Assembly (NCBI RefSeq): GCF_021602585.1
Contig: NZ_BQIP01000004.1
Coordinates: 248,001 to 312,000 of the forward strand
Reading direction: 5' to 3'
Source of the DNA: Pseudomonas faucium
GTDB taxonomy: Bacteria; Pseudomonadota; Gammaproteobacteria; Pseudomonadales; Pseudomonadaceae
Length of the DNA stretch: 64,000 nt
Shown here piece by piece: positions 1 to 10,112 of the stretch. The position numbers and the translations under genes were made by a program. Each line of letters opens with the position of its first letter. The first letter of the stretch is position 1. The notes under the pieces were generated by a model. It saw only the letters and a list, made by a program, of their open reading frames with translations, was not told where the DNA came from and made no database searches.

Positions 1-124
1 TGTCGCGAAAGGGCTGCACAGCAGCCCCAGCAATTTATGCAACAACACTGAAATCCTGAATCCAGAATCCAGAATCCTGGGGCCGCTTCGCAGCCCTTTC
101 GCGACACAAGGCCGCTCCTACAGA
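1..124. repeat. Palindromic intergenic repeat (TGTCGCGAAAGGGC family), left part cut by window edge
   Basis: Inverted arms TGTCGCGAAAGGGCTGC (1-17) and its complement (90-106) flank a spacer, and the right arm continues into the unit CAAGGCCGCTCCTACAG. The same family recurs at 48901-49020. Inside the spacer lie four 7-bp tandem units of the form ATCC(A/T)G(A/G) at 53-80. The element sits directly downstream of fliG. Confidence 0.8.
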
Positions 125-135
125 GGACCTGTGGA

Positions 136-1155
136 TCAGATCATTTCCTCGGCGCCTTTGCCGCCGAGCACGATCTCGCCGGCCTCGGCCATGCGCCGGG
201 CGATGGTGAGGATTTCCTTCTGCGCGGTCTCGACGTCGCTGACGCGCACCGGCCCCTTGGCTTCCAGGTCGTCGCGCAGCAGTTCCGAGGCACGCTTGGA
301 CATGTTCTTGAAGATCTTGTCCTTGACCCGCTCGTCGGCGCCCTTGAGCGACACCACCAGCACATCGGAGGACACCTCGCGCAGCAGCGCCTGGATGCCG
401 CGGTCGTCGACATCGGCCAGGTTGTTGAAGACGAACATCAAGTCTTCGATCTGCTCCGACAGGTCGTTGTCGATCTCGCGGATCGAGTCCATCAGTGCAC
501 CTTCCACGGAGCTGTCGAGGAAGTTCATGATGTCGGCGGCGCGCTTGATGCCGCCCAGGGTGGTGCGCGCGGCATTGGAGTTGCCCGAGAACTGCTTCTC
601 GAGAATCTGGTTCAGCTCCTTGAGCGCCGCCGGCTGCACGGTATTGAGCGACGACACGCGCAGGATGATGTCCAGGCGTACCTTGTGGTCGAAGTTGCTC
701 AGCACTTCGCCGGCCTGGTCAGGGTCCAGGTAGGCGACCACGATGGCCTGGATCTGCGGATGCTCGTAGCGGATCACGTCGGCCACCGCACGCGGCTCCA
801 TCCACTTGAGGCTGTCCAGGCCGCTGGTGTTGCCACCGAGCAGGATGCGGTCGATCAGGCCGTTGGCCTTGTCTTCGCCCAGGGCCTGGTTGAGCATCTT
901 GCGGATGTAGCCATCGGAGCCCACGCCCAGGCTGGTCTGGTCGCCGACGATCTCGACGAACTCGCTCATCACCTGCTCGACCTGCTCGCGGTGCACGTTG
1001 CCCATCTGCGCCATGGCCACACCGACCCGCTGCACTTCCTTGGGGCCCATGTGTCGCAGCACTTGCGCAGCATCGGTCTCGCCGAGCGACAGCAGCAGGA
1101 TGGCTGCCTTGTCGACCCGGCTGAGCTTGGCGGTAATGGCTCGATTGTCACTCAT
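136..1155 (-). CDS. fliG: Flagellar motor switch protein FliG
   Basis: FliG forms the rotor face of the C-ring. It binds the FliF MS-ring through its N-terminal domain and meets the MotA stator through charged residues of its C-terminal domain. The 339-residue product is full family length and ends in the usual EIVLGGKG..EMI tail. The middle domain carries the EHPQ segment (HPQIQAIVVAYL), and the C-terminal part holds the charged torque helix (VVSLKGADERVKDKIFKNMSKRA). Its start overlaps the end of fliF by 8 bp, so the two are translationally coupled. Downstream lies a palindromic repeat rather than an immediately overlapping fliH. Confidence 0.97.
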   Translation of the reverse strand: MSDNRAITAKLSRVDKAAILLLSLGETDAAQVLRHMGPKEVQRVGVAMAQMGNVHREQVEQVMSEFVEIVGDQTSLGVGSDGYIRKMLNQALGEDKANGLIDRILLGGNTSGLDSLKWMEPRAVADVIRYEHPQIQAIVVAYLDPDQAGEVLSNFDHKVRLDIILRVSSLNTVQPAALKELNQILEKQFSGNSNAARTTLGGIKRAADIMNFLDSSVEGALMDSIREIDNDLSEQIEDLMFVFNNLADVDDRGIQALLREVSSDVLVVSLKGADERVKDKIFKNMSKRASELLRDDLEAKGPVRVSDVETAQKEILTIARRMAEAGEIVLGGKGAEEMI

Positions 1156-2923
1156 CGGCGTTGATCCACTCTTTCACGACCTGGGCCACGCGGCCCGGGT
1201 CTTCGGCCACCAGGCCTTTGATTGCGTTGAGCTGCGCCTCGTAACCCTCGCTCGGGCTTGGCAACAGAATGCTTGTCGGGCCACCCAGGCTGACGCGGTC
1301 GTTGGCCAGTTCGCCATCCAGACCGATCATGCCGCCCAGCTCCATGTCGCTGTCCGTGGCAGCATGCTTGCCGCCGCCAGTGATGTTGTTGAGTACCGGG
1401 CGCAGCACGCCGAACACCAGCACCAGGATGAACAGCACGCCCAGCACTTGCTTGACGATGTCCCAGAACCATGGCTGCTGGTAGAAGGCGATGTCGGCGA
1501 TCACCTCGCCGCGGTCGGCGGCGAACGGCACGTTCATCACCGTCACGCTGTCGCCACGGCTGGCATCGAAGCCCACCGCGTCCTGCACCAGGCGGGTGAA
1601 GCGCGCCAGGTCTTCGGCGCCCCACGGCGCACGGGTGGTTTCGCCGTTGGCGTCGACCTTGACCTGGTCATCGACCACCACTGCCACCGACAGGCGGGTC
1701 AGGCGCCCCTGCTGCTGGCGGGTGTGGCTGATGGAGCGGTCCAGCTCGAAGTTCTTGGTGGTCTGCTGGCGCTTGTCCGAAGGGTACGGCGCGAGCATCG
1801 GTTGGCCGGTGGCCGGGTCCATGACCTGCTGGCCGTTGGCGTCCACCAAAGGCTGGCCAGGCTGGATCGCGGCGGCGGCGCCCGGGGCGCCCGCGGTGGT
1901 CTGCGGCGCCGAGGCCGGGCCTGGTGGCTGGTTGCTCAGGGCACCCGGCACGCCTTGCGGGCCCTGGCTGCTGGCGCGCTGCTCGTTGACCGACTGCTCG
2001 CTGCGCAGCGCGGGTTGGTCCGGGTTGAACTGCTCGGAGGTCGATTCGACCGCGCTGAAGTCAAGGTCAGCCGACACTTCGGCCTTGTAGCGGTCGTTGC
2101 CCAGCACCGGCTGCAGGATGTTGTGCACGCGCTGGGTGAGCATGCCTTCCATGCGGCGGCTGTAGTCGTACTGCTTGCCGGCCATGGTCAAGGCGGTGTC
2201 CTGCAGCTGCTCGGAGAGCAGGTTGCCCTTCTGGTCGACCACGGTGACCTGCGACTTGTCCAGCTCCGGCACACTGGTGGCGACCAGGTTGACGATGGCC
2301 ATCACCTGGCCGGCTTCCAGCGAACGCCCCGGGTACAGCTCGACCAGCACCGAGGCGCTGGGCTTGCGCTCGTCGCGCACGAACACCGAGCTTTTCGGGA
2401 TCGCCAGGTGCACGCGGGCAGCCTTGACGTTGTTCAGGCTGGACACGGTGCGCGCCAGCTCGCCTTCGAGGCTGCGGCGGTAGCGGGTGGCTTCCATGAA
2501 CTGGCTGGTGCCCAGCCCCTGCTCCTTGTCGAGCAGTTCGAAACCGACGTTGCCATCGCTGGGCGCCACGCCGGCGGCTGCCAGTTTCAGGCGCGCACGG
2601 GAGAGGTCGTCGGCCTTGACCAGCAGAGCCCCGGAGTTGGGCTCGACGTTGTAGGGGATGTCGGCAGCGGCCAGGGTATCCATGACCTGCTTGGTGTCCA
2701 TGCCGGCCAGGCTGCCATACAGCGGGCGGTAATCCGGCTGCTGCGACCACAGCACCACGGCGAAGCCGATCGCCACGCTCGCCGCCAGCCCGACCAGCAG
2801 GCCAACCTGGCGCAGCATGGGCATCTGCGAGATGTTTTCCAGAAACGCCATGCCGAACAGCGGCGGCTTGCTCGCGGGCGAACCGCTCTTGGCGGGGGCG
2901 TTTTCGACGACTGCTTCAGCCAT
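1148..2923 (-). CDS. fliF: Flagellar MS-ring protein FliF
   Basis: FliF builds the MS-ring, the membrane base of the flagellum that holds the export gate and binds FliG. The 591-residue protein has a first membrane segment near residues 40-60 (VGLLVGLAASVAIGFAVVLW), YscJ/FliF ring-building domains (about 65-310), a long low-complexity P/G/A/Q-rich periplasmic loop (about 310-370), and a second membrane segment (VLGVLFILVLVFGVL, about 465-480). The cytoplasmic tail ends in the FliG-binding segment. It lies 15 bp after fliE and overlaps fliG, consistent with a fliEFG operon under the fliE sigma-54 promoter. Confidence 0.97.
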   Translation of the reverse strand: MAEAVVENAPAKSGSPASKPPLFGMAFLENISQMPMLRQVGLLVGLAASVAIGFAVVLWSQQPDYRPLYGSLAGMDTKQVMDTLAAADIPYNVEPNSGALLVKADDLSRARLKLAAAGVAPSDGNVGFELLDKEQGLGTSQFMEATRYRRSLEGELARTVSSLNNVKAARVHLAIPKSSVFVRDERKPSASVLVELYPGRSLEAGQVMAIVNLVATSVPELDKSQVTVVDQKGNLLSEQLQDTALTMAGKQYDYSRRMEGMLTQRVHNILQPVLGNDRYKAEVSADLDFSAVESTSEQFNPDQPALRSEQSVNEQRASSQGPQGVPGALSNQPPGPASAPQTTAGAPGAAAAIQPGQPLVDANGQQVMDPATGQPMLAPYPSDKRQQTTKNFELDRSISHTRQQQGRLTRLSVAVVVDDQVKVDANGETTRAPWGAEDLARFTRLVQDAVGFDASRGDSVTVMNVPFAADRGEVIADIAFYQQPWFWDIVKQVLGVLFILVLVFGVLRPVLNNITGGGKHAATDSDMELGGMIGLDGELANDRVSLGGPTSILLPSPSEGYEAQLNAIKGLVAEDPGRVAQVVKEWINADE

Positions 2924-2938
2924 GACTCACTTCCGTCC

Positions 2939-3271
2939 TCAAACCGGCATCTGCATGATGTCCTGGTACGCCTGGACCAGCTTGTTGCGTACCTGGGTCA
3001 ACGCCTGCATGGACACGCTGGCTTTCTGCGAAGCGATCATCACGTCGGTCAGGTCGACGCCGCTCTTGCCGATTTCGAAGGCATTGGCCAGCTGGGTCGA
3101 CGCCTGCTGGGTCTCATGCACCTTGCCGATGGCCTGGCCGAGCATGTCGGCAAAGCTGCTCTGCCCCGGCGCCAGCTCAGGCGCGGCAGTGGCCTTGGGC
3201 GCGGACATGGCTTCTGCCTGCATGGCACGCATGTCCAACATCAGACGATTGAATTCAACACCTTGGCTCAT
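2939..3271 (-). CDS. fliE: Flagellar hook-basal body protein FliE
   Basis: FliE links the MS-ring to the proximal rod. The chosen start gives 110 residues beginning [18 protein letters not shown], the usual family length. An in-frame start at 3307 would add 12 basic residues with no family support, and the chosen ATG is preceded by a purine-rich ribosome site (GGAGAGAGAAG). The C-terminal half shows the conserved segment [33 protein letters not shown]. It is the first gene of the fliEFG unit, with a sigma-54 motif about 60 bp upstream. Confidence 0.95.
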   Translation of the reverse strand: MSQGVEFNRLMLDMRAMQAEAMSAPKATAAPELAPGQSSFADMLGQAIGKVHETQQASTQLANAFEIGKSGVDLTDVMIASQKASVSMQALTQVRNKLVQAYQDIMQMPV

Positions 3272-3330
3272 GAACTTCTCTCTCCGGCGGCCGCATTTTT
3301 TTGACACTCATGCGGCGGATAGCCCAGAAC

Positions 3331-3348
3331 TAGCAACAAGAGTGCCAG
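3331..3348 (-). promoter_or_regulatory. Sigma-54 promoter of fliE
   Basis: On the minus strand the sequence CTGGCACTCTTGTTGCTA has GG-N10-GC spacing and agrees closely with the consensus TGGCACG-N4-TTGCW. The predicted start site is near 3321, giving a leader of about 50 nt to fliE. Confidence 0.85.
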
Positions 3349-3377
3349 CCCGCTCGACGATCTTTGAAATGGCGCGA

Positions 3378-4748
3378 TCAGCCGTACAGGCTGGCTTCCA
3401 CGTCCAGGCCGGCATCACGCATCTGCGCCAGCTTGTAGCGCAGGGTGCGCGGGCTGATGCCGAGCCGTTCGGCAGCCTCCTTGCGGCGACCGCGTTCGGC
3501 GCGTAGGGTGTCGATGATCATCTGGAATTCGTGACGACGCATGTCGTCGCCCAGGCCACCGGCGTCCGCCGGGGCCGGCTCGGATACTGGCGCAATAGTG
3601 GCCTGCGCCGCAGCCGACAAGGGAATGGCGCCTGCCAGACAGAAATCCGCCGCTTCGATCACCCCGCCCTGCTGCAGGATCAGCGCCCGCTGCAAGGCGT
3701 TGTCCAGCTCGCGCACGTTGCCCGGCCAGCTGTGCGCTTGCAGGCAGGCGCGGGCCTCGGCCGACAGGCGCACCGGCGCATGCTTCATCTTCGCCACGTG
3801 CCGCGCCAGCAGGCGCTCGGCCAGCGGCAGGATGTCGCCGGCGCGCTCGCGCAGCGGTTGCCAGGCCAGGGGGAACACCGACAAGCGATAGAACAGGTCT
3901 TCACGGAAGCGCCCGGCCGCCACTTCGCCGGCCATGTCGCGGTTGCTGGTGGCCAGCACGCGGATGTCCAGGGCAATCGGCTTGCGCCCGCCGACCCGCT
4001 CCACTTCACGCTCCTGCAGCACGCGCAGCAACTTGGCCTGCAGGCCCAGGGGCATCTCGGAGATTTCGTCGAGCAGCAAGGTGCCGCCTTCGGCCTGCTC
4101 GAACTTGCCGGCCTGGGCAGCGATGGCGCCGGTGAAGGCGCCCTTTTCATGGCCGAACAAGGTGGCTTCGAGCATGTTGTCGGGGATCGCCGCGCAGTTG
4201 ATCGCCACGAACGGCTGGGCCGCACGCGGCGACTGCTGGTGGATGTAGCGCGCCAGCACTTCCTTGCCGGTACCCGACTCGCCGGAAATGAGCACCGTGG
4301 AATCGCTGCGCGCCACCCGCGCGGCCAGCTCCAGCAGTTGCCGGCTGGCGGCCTCGTTGGCCACTGGCCCTTCATCTGCGCCAAGGCGCCCCGCGGCATG
4401 GCGCTCGAGCAGGCTCAGCAGCGCCTTGGGTTCGAACGGCTTGACCAGGTAGTCCGCCGCACCCTGGCGCATGGCCTCGACGGCACGCTCCACGGCTGCG
4501 TGGGCGGTCATCAGCAGCACCGGCAGCTGCGGGTAATGGCGGCGCAATTGCGCCAGCAGCTGGTGGCCGTCCATGCCCGGCATGTTCACATCGCTGACCA
4601 CCAGGCTGAACGCCTCGCCCGCCACCGCCTGCAGCGCCTCCTCGGCACTGCCTACGGCCTTGTAGGCGAAGCCACCGATCTCCAGGGTGTCGCCCAGCGC
4701 CTGGCGCAAGGCGCGGTCGTCTTCGACCAGCAGCACCTTGATGGGCAT
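3378..4748 (-). CDS. fleR: Sigma-54-dependent response regulator FleR (FlrC type)
   Basis: FleR is the response regulator partner of FleS and activates class III (hook/basal-body) sigma-54 promoters. The 456 residues contain a receiver domain (VLLVEDD at 5-11, phospho-acceptor in VVSDVNMPGMDG near 54), an AAA+ domain with Walker A GESGTGKE, the sigma-54 contact loop GAFTGA and Walker B TLLLDEIS, and a C-terminal Fis-type helix-turn-helix (KEAAERLGISPRTLRYKL). The start is set by the ATGA-type overlap with the fleS stop. The frame stays open further upstream, but that part is antisense-like composition inside fleS. Confidence 0.96.
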   Translation of the reverse strand: MPIKVLLVEDDRALRQALGDTLEIGGFAYKAVGSAEEALQAVAGEAFSLVVSDVNMPGMDGHQLLAQLRRHYPQLPVLLMTAHAAVERAVEAMRQGAADYLVKPFEPKALLSLLERHAAGRLGADEGPVANEAASRQLLELAARVARSDSTVLISGESGTGKEVLARYIHQQSPRAAQPFVAINCAAIPDNMLEATLFGHEKGAFTGAIAAQAGKFEQAEGGTLLLDEISEMPLGLQAKLLRVLQEREVERVGGRKPIALDIRVLATSNRDMAGEVAAGRFREDLFYRLSVFPLAWQPLRERAGDILPLAERLLARHVAKMKHAPVRLSAEARACLQAHSWPGNVRELDNALQRALILQQGGVIEAADFCLAGAIPLSAAAQATIAPVSEPAPADAGGLGDDMRRHEFQMIIDTLRAERGRRKEAAERLGISPRTLRYKLAQMRDAGLDVEASLYG

Positions 4749-5965
4749 CACAGGCCCTCCGCCGGCTGGCCGTCGATCAGTGGCAGCACCACCTTCACGC
4801 AGGTGCCGCGGCCGACCCTGGAGCGCAGTTGCAGACTGCCCTGGTGCGCACGCACCACGGCCTTGACCACGGCCAGCCCGAGCCCGGTGCCGGTGGCCTT
4901 GGTGGTGAGGAACGGCTCGCCCAGGCGCCCAAGCAGCTCTGGCGCAATGCCGCTGCCGGCATCGCTGATGCACAGGTGCAGGCTGTGCTGGCGGCGGAAC
5001 AGGTGCACCTTGAGCCGCGCCGGGCTTTCGCTGGCCTGCAGGGCATTTTCGATCAGATTGAGCAAGGCGCCGACCAGGGTATCGCGGTTGCACAGCAGCT
5101 CGCCCAGGTGGGTGTCGCACTGCCAGCGCACGGCATGCCCCTGCACATGGGCCTGGGCCGCGTGCTGCAGGGCCTGGAACAGGGCTTTTGGGGTCAGCCG
5201 GTCGGTCATCGGCAGCTCGCCGCGGGCGAACACCAGCATGTCGCGCACCTGGTGCTCGAGCTCGTGCAGGCGCTCCTTGAGGCTGCCGGCAAAACGCTGA
5301 CGGGTCTCTGGCGCGAGCTCGCGCTCGCCATCGGCCAGGTGGCTGGCGTAGAGCATGGCCGCCGACAACGGCGTGCGGATCTGGTGGGCCAGCGACGCCA
5401 CCATGCGGCCCAGCGAAGACAGCCGTTCGTGGCGCGCCAGCTGGTCTTGCAGGCGACGGGTTTCAGTCAGGTCGTTGAGCAGCACCAGCTGGCCGGGCTC
5501 GGCGTCCAGCGAACGCGTGGCGATGGACAGGCGGCGGCCGTCACGCAGCGACACTTCGTGGCCGTCGTCCTTGCGCGGGGCGAAGCAGCGGCCGATCACC
5601 TGGCGCCAGAGCTGCCCCAGCAAGGGCTCGCCAAGCAGCTCGCAGGCTGCGGGGTTGGCTTCACGCACCAGGCCCTGGTCATCGATCACCACCACCCCAC
5701 CGGGCAGCAGGTCGAGCAGGTTCTGCAGGCGGTTGGCCAGGCGCTCCTTCTCGTTCAGCTCGGCCATGCGCTGGGCGCCGACCACCGCCAGCTCGCCCTT
5801 GAGCTCGCTGACGCGGGCTTCGAGCATGCTGTAGGACTGGTTGAGCTGGGAGGAAACCTGGTTGAACAGGGCGAACGCCTGCTCCAGCCCCTCTCGACTC
5901 TCCTGTTCGACCGGGGTACGCCCCTGCAGATCAAGGGCTCGGGAATGGTGGGCGGCCTGGGGCAT
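4748..5965 (-). CDS. fleS: Flagellar sensor histidine kinase FleS
   Basis: FleS is the cytoplasmic kinase that phosphorylates FleR. No membrane segment is visible in its 405 residues. It has a coiled N-terminus, a PAS-like domain (about 85-175, LLPGGVVVIDDQGLVREANPA), a HisKA domain with the phosphorylated His in LAHQIRTPLSAAM, and an HATPase domain with boxes DAGSGIAPE and GTGLGLAV. The stop overlaps the fleR start by one base. A sigma-54 motif lies about 55-70 bp upstream, fitting FleQ-driven expression as in other pseudomonads. Confidence 0.96.
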   Translation of the reverse strand: MPQAAHHSRALDLQGRTPVEQESREGLEQAFALFNQVSSQLNQSYSMLEARVSELKGELAVVGAQRMAELNEKERLANRLQNLLDLLPGGVVVIDDQGLVREANPAACELLGEPLLGQLWRQVIGRCFAPRKDDGHEVSLRDGRRLSIATRSLDAEPGQLVLLNDLTETRRLQDQLARHERLSSLGRMVASLAHQIRTPLSAAMLYASHLADGERELAPETRQRFAGSLKERLHELEHQVRDMLVFARGELPMTDRLTPKALFQALQHAAQAHVQGHAVRWQCDTHLGELLCNRDTLVGALLNLIENALQASESPARLKVHLFRRQHSLHLCISDAGSGIAPELLGRLGEPFLTTKATGTGLGLAVVKAVVRAHQGSLQLRSRVGRGTCVKVVLPLIDGQPAEGL

Positions 5966-6017
5966 CGTGCTCTCTCGCGTGGCTGACCGTCATAAAAACG
6001 GTGTGGTGCCAGCGGTG

Positions 6018-6034
6018 TAGCAATAGCCGTGCCG
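6018..6034 (-). promoter_or_regulatory. Sigma-54 promoter of fleSR
   Basis: On the minus strand CGGCACGGCTATTGCTA shows GG-N10-GC spacing and strong agreement with the -24/-12 consensus. The predicted start near 6008 leaves a leader of about 43 nt. Confidence 0.8.
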
Positions 6035-6064
6035 GGGATGGGGGTTTTGGGTTTTTACAGGCCC

Positions 6065-6124
6065 AGCCCTATCGCCGGCAAGCCGGCTCCCACCCGTGGG
6101 AGCCGCTTGCCGGCGATAGGGCCG
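6065..6124. repeat. Paired REP element (CGCCGGCAAGCCGGCTCCCAC family)
   Basis: Two inverted copies of CCCTATCGCCGGCAAGC.. face each other with a 2-bp centre, in the fleQ-fleS gap. The element starts 13 bp after the fleQ stop, so it may also act as a stable 3' hairpin for the fleQ transcript. Other copies of the family lie at 40732-40814, 44273-44300 and 62041-62069. Confidence 0.9.
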
Positions 6125-6136
6125 GTACAGGCCAAA

Positions 6137-7612
<1,476 letters not shown>

Positions 7613-7715
7613 GCAATAGCAACTTCCCTAGTCATATCGGCGCCCGAAGGCATGCGCGACATCATTCCGACTGAATGGTCAGTGTTCGGACGTCTGAAAT
7701 TCGAAAACAGCCACT

Positions 7716-7744
7716 AGTAAAGTCAAAAAAACGCATACAGTCAA
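7716..7744 (-). promoter_or_regulatory. Candidate sigma-70 promoter of fleQ
   Basis: On the minus strand a TTGACT -35 is followed after 17 bp by TTTACT, a fair -10. FleQ is known to be made from a sigma-70 type promoter in P. aeruginosa, so the position about 100 bp before the start codon is reasonable. Confidence 0.45.
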
Positions 7745-7778
7745 ATTAATGGCGGACGGCTTTTTGCCCATCTGTGGA

Positions 7779-8075
7779 TCACGTGAACAGATGGTATACC
7801 TTAGCCGCGTTTTTCGCCTGACGGATTTGCATCATCTCGTCGACTATTGATTGACGCTCGCCACTTGCAACATCAATTAATTGGCGGTAGACGAGCAGAA
7901 GCTGCTCCAGGCTGTCGCGCACGTCGGCCTCGTTGCCCTGTGCCTCGGTCAGCACATCGTCAATGCGCAGGCGGCATTGCAGGTCGAGTTCACCGACCGC
8001 ATCCCAGTCGCGGCTGGCCAGGGCGGCCAGCAGCAACTCGCGGGTCTGTTCGATTCGGGCGATTACCTCGGTCAT
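7779..8075 (-). CDS. fliT: Flagellar protein FliT (export chaperone)
   Basis: FliT-type proteins chaperone FliD before export. The product is 98 residues, mostly helical, starting MTEVIARIEQTRELLLAAL. The start is fixed by an AAGGAGG ribosome site 6 nt upstream; a start at 8126 would run into fliS. It sits 14 bp after fliS. Sequence identity is weak in this family, so the name rests on size, helix content and position in fliD-fliS-fliT. Confidence 0.8.
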   Translation of the reverse strand: MTEVIARIEQTRELLLAALASRDWDAVGELDLQCRLRIDDVLTEAQGNEADVRDSLEQLLLVYRQLIDVASGERQSIVDEMMQIRQAKNAAKVYHLFT

Positions 8076-8089
8076 GTCATCCTCCTTGA

Positions 8090-8485
8090 TCAGGAAGCCG
8101 CCGACGGGTCGCCGATCGCATCCCAACCTTCTTTCACGGTGATCAGCAGGCGCGCCACTTCGTCGATGATGGCGGGGTCGCTCTTCACGTTGGCTTCGAC
8201 CAGGCGGCGGCTCATGTAGGTGTACAGGCTGTCCAGCTCGGCCAGGCTGTCGGCGTGGTTTTCCAGGTCCAGGCCTTCGCGCAGGCCACCGATGATGTCG
8301 ATGGCCTTGCCGATGAGGATCCCCCTCTGGGCGACGTCCTTGCGCGCAATGGCGCCCTTGGCCTGAGCCATACGATCAAGACCGCCCTGCATGAGCATCT
8401 GTACCAGACGGTGCGGACTGGCCTCGGACGTCTGGGCCACGCCATTGACTTTCTGGTACTGCCGAAGGGCCAACATCGGGTTCAT
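8090..8485 (-). CDS. fliS: Flagellin export chaperone FliS
   Basis: FliS binds the C-terminus of flagellin and prevents early polymerisation in the cytoplasm. The 131 residues carry family features: N-terminal ALRQYQKV, the segment SPHRLVQMLMQGGLDRMAQAKGAI, and LYTYMSRRLVEANVKSDPAIIDEVARLL near the end. A ribosome site (ACGAGGTAGATCC) precedes the ATG. It is separated from fliD by a terminator and has its own FliA-type promoter. Confidence 0.95.
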   Translation of the reverse strand: MNPMLALRQYQKVNGVAQTSEASPHRLVQMLMQGGLDRMAQAKGAIARKDVAQRGILIGKAIDIIGGLREGLDLENHADSLAELDSLYTYMSRRLVEANVKSDPAIIDEVARLLITVKEGWDAIGDPSAAS

Positions 8486-8526
8486 GGATCTACCTCGTTG
8501 CAGCGAAAAGGTTGCTTGTACCCTGT

Positions 8527-8553
8527 GTATCGCCGGTACGTCAAAAAACTTTA
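8527..8553 (-). promoter_or_regulatory. Sigma-28 (FliA) promoter of fliST
   Basis: On the minus strand TAAAGTTT-N11-GGCGATAC matches TAAAGTTT-N11-GCCGATAA at 14 of 16 positions with exact spacing. It lies between the fliD terminator and the fliS start. Confidence 0.75.
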
Positions 8554-8565
8554 GGGATCAAAACA

Positions 8566-8600
8566 AAAAGCCCGGCGCGTCGCATTGGACGCAGCCGGGC
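8566..8600 (-). terminator. Rho-independent terminator after fliD
   Basis: GCCCGGC arms (8570-8576 and 8594-8600) are followed on the minus strand by TTTTTGTTTTG. It lies 20 bp beyond the fliD upstream border of fliS... that is, between the fliS start and the fliD stop, at the end of the fliD transcript only if read from the fliD side; the U-run orientation fits minus-strand transcription. Confidence 0.5.
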
Positions 8601-8619
8601 TTTTGCCACTCACGCTCGA

Positions 8620-10032
8620 TCAGGAGTTCTTGGCTTGGGCGTTGAGCGCATCGAAGACCGATTTGATCTGGCTGGCCTGGGCATTGAGCTTGGCGACCAT
8701 GGTGTCCATCGCGACGTATTTCTTGGTCAGCGACTCGGTCAGCGCCTCGGTACGACGGTCCAGGGCCAACTGTTGGTCCGACAGGTTCTTGGCAACCTTG
8801 TCGAGGTTGGCCTTGCGCGTGGCCAGGCTGCCGTCCGCCGAGTTGTACGGATCGATCGCCTTGTTCATGCGCTCGATGATGCCGTTGCTGCCGGTGAACA
8901 GCTCCTGCACCTGAGAACCCAGCTTCTTGTCATTCATCGCCGAGGTGAACTTGGTGGCGTTGAATTCCAGGGTGCCGTCCTTGGTGGTATTGATGCCCAG
9001 CTGGCTCAGCGTGGTCAGCTGATCGCCCGAGCCCACCTCGGAAAGCACCTTGCGGATGTCGTTGACCAGCGAACGGGTGGTCGGGTCGTTGCTCAGCGGG
9101 CCAAGCGACAGGTTGTCATCCGCGTCACGGGTGCTGGTGGTCAGTGCCGTGATGGTCTTTTGCAGCGTGTTGTAGGCGTCGACGAACGACTGAACGTTTT
9201 TCTTCAGGCCATCGTTGTCCTGCGCAACCGTCACAGTGCTCGGCGTGCCCGTCGCACCGGGCTTGGCACTGACGCCGGTGAGCTCCAGGGTAATACCGCT
9301 GATCGCGTCGCTGATGGTGTTCTTGGTGCTTTTTACCGTCAGGCCATCGATGGTCAGCTCGCTGTTCTGCGCGAGGCCGGTGATGTAACCCCCGCCGGTA
9401 TCGCTCATCTTCGCCGTGCCGTCGATTTCCAACTCGGCAATGCCACTGACCTTGAGGTCGGAGCCGGCACCGGTGGTGGTCGAACTCAGCACCAGGCGCG
9501 CACCACCTTCGCCATTGACGATGTTGGCGGAGATACCCTGAACGCTCAATTGCTTGTTGATCTGGTCGCGAACGGTCTGCAGCGTGGAGCCGTCGGCGAC
9601 ATCGATTTCGTATTTGTTGCCATTTTGCTCGATGGTCATCTTGCCTGCGGTAATTGCAGACCCTGCACCACCGCTCAACGGCGCACTGGCCACCTTGGAA
9701 CCGGTGGCCAGCTGGTTGACCACGATATCGTAGCTGCCCGCCACCGCCGAGTTGGTGGCAGTCACCTTGACCACCGCCTCGTTGGCCGATTTCGCCGAAA
9801 AGGCGTTGAAGGCCGGGGCGGTCTTGTCGTTGAGCTTCTTCATGGCGTCCTGGAACGCCGTGAGGGCACTGCGCAGCGAGCCCACACCAGAAATCATCGC
9901 GCTGTTGTTGCTGGTCTGCCGGGTAATCTGCGCCTTTTTGGCTGCAGTGTCGGCATTGACCAATGCGCTGACCATGTCGGTGATGTTCAGACCTGTACCT
10001 TGGCCGATACTAGATACCAGTGTGCTCGCCAT
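8620..10032 (-). CDS. fliD: Flagellar filament cap protein FliD (hook-associated protein 2)
   Basis: FliD forms the cap on the filament tip that helps flagellin fold into place, and in Pseudomonas it can act as an adhesin. The 470 residues show the conserved N-terminus (SIGQGTGLNITDMVSALVNAD), a variable middle rich in T, G and S, and a C-terminal coiled region (KANLDKVAKNLSDQQLALDRRTEALTESLTKKYVAMDTMVAKLNAQASQI) split here by position only. It follows flaG by 80 bp and is followed by a strong hairpin. Confidence 0.96.
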   Translation of the reverse strand: MASTLVSSIGQGTGLNITDMVSALVNADTAAKKAQITRQTSNNSAMISGVGSLRSALTAFQDAMKKLNDKTAPAFNAFSAKSANEAVVKVTATNSAVAGSYDIVVNQLATGSKVASAPLSGGAGSAITAGKMTIEQNGNKYEIDVADGSTLQTVRDQINKQLSVQGISANIVNGEGGARLVLSSTTTGAGSDLKVSGIAELEIDGTAKMSDTGGGYITGLAQNSELTIDGLTVKSTKNTISDAISGITLELTGVSAKPGATGTPSTVTVAQDNDGLKKNVQSFVDAYNTLQKTITALTTSTRDADDNLSLGPLSNDPTTRSLVNDIRKVLSEVGSGDQLTTLSQLGINTTKDGTLEFNATKFTSAMNDKKLGSQVQELFTGSNGIIERMNKAIDPYNSADGSLATRKANLDKVAKNLSDQQLALDRRTEALTESLTKKYVAMDTMVAKLNAQASQIKSVFDALNAQAKNS

Positions 10033-10112
10033 ACGGTTATCCCTCTTTCTGGAACGTCACATCCTGCTCCTGCAAGACAGACATCGATCCCGCTTGAAAA
10101 CTTCGCCGCCCA

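Noticed and set aside
998-3304. 768-codon plus-strand frame opposite fliF
   Set aside because: Antisense shadow of fliG/fliF; no family resemblance.
4749-5120. N-terminal extension of fleR
   Set aside because: The frame is open but overlaps fleS in another frame, with composition of an off-frame shadow; the MPIKVLLVEDD start is standard.
7768-7794. Hairpin CCATCTGT/ACAGATGG at the fliT end as a terminator
   Set aside because: It overlaps the fliT coding end and lacks a T-run on the minus strand, so it is not a clear terminator; it may be chance or regulatory.
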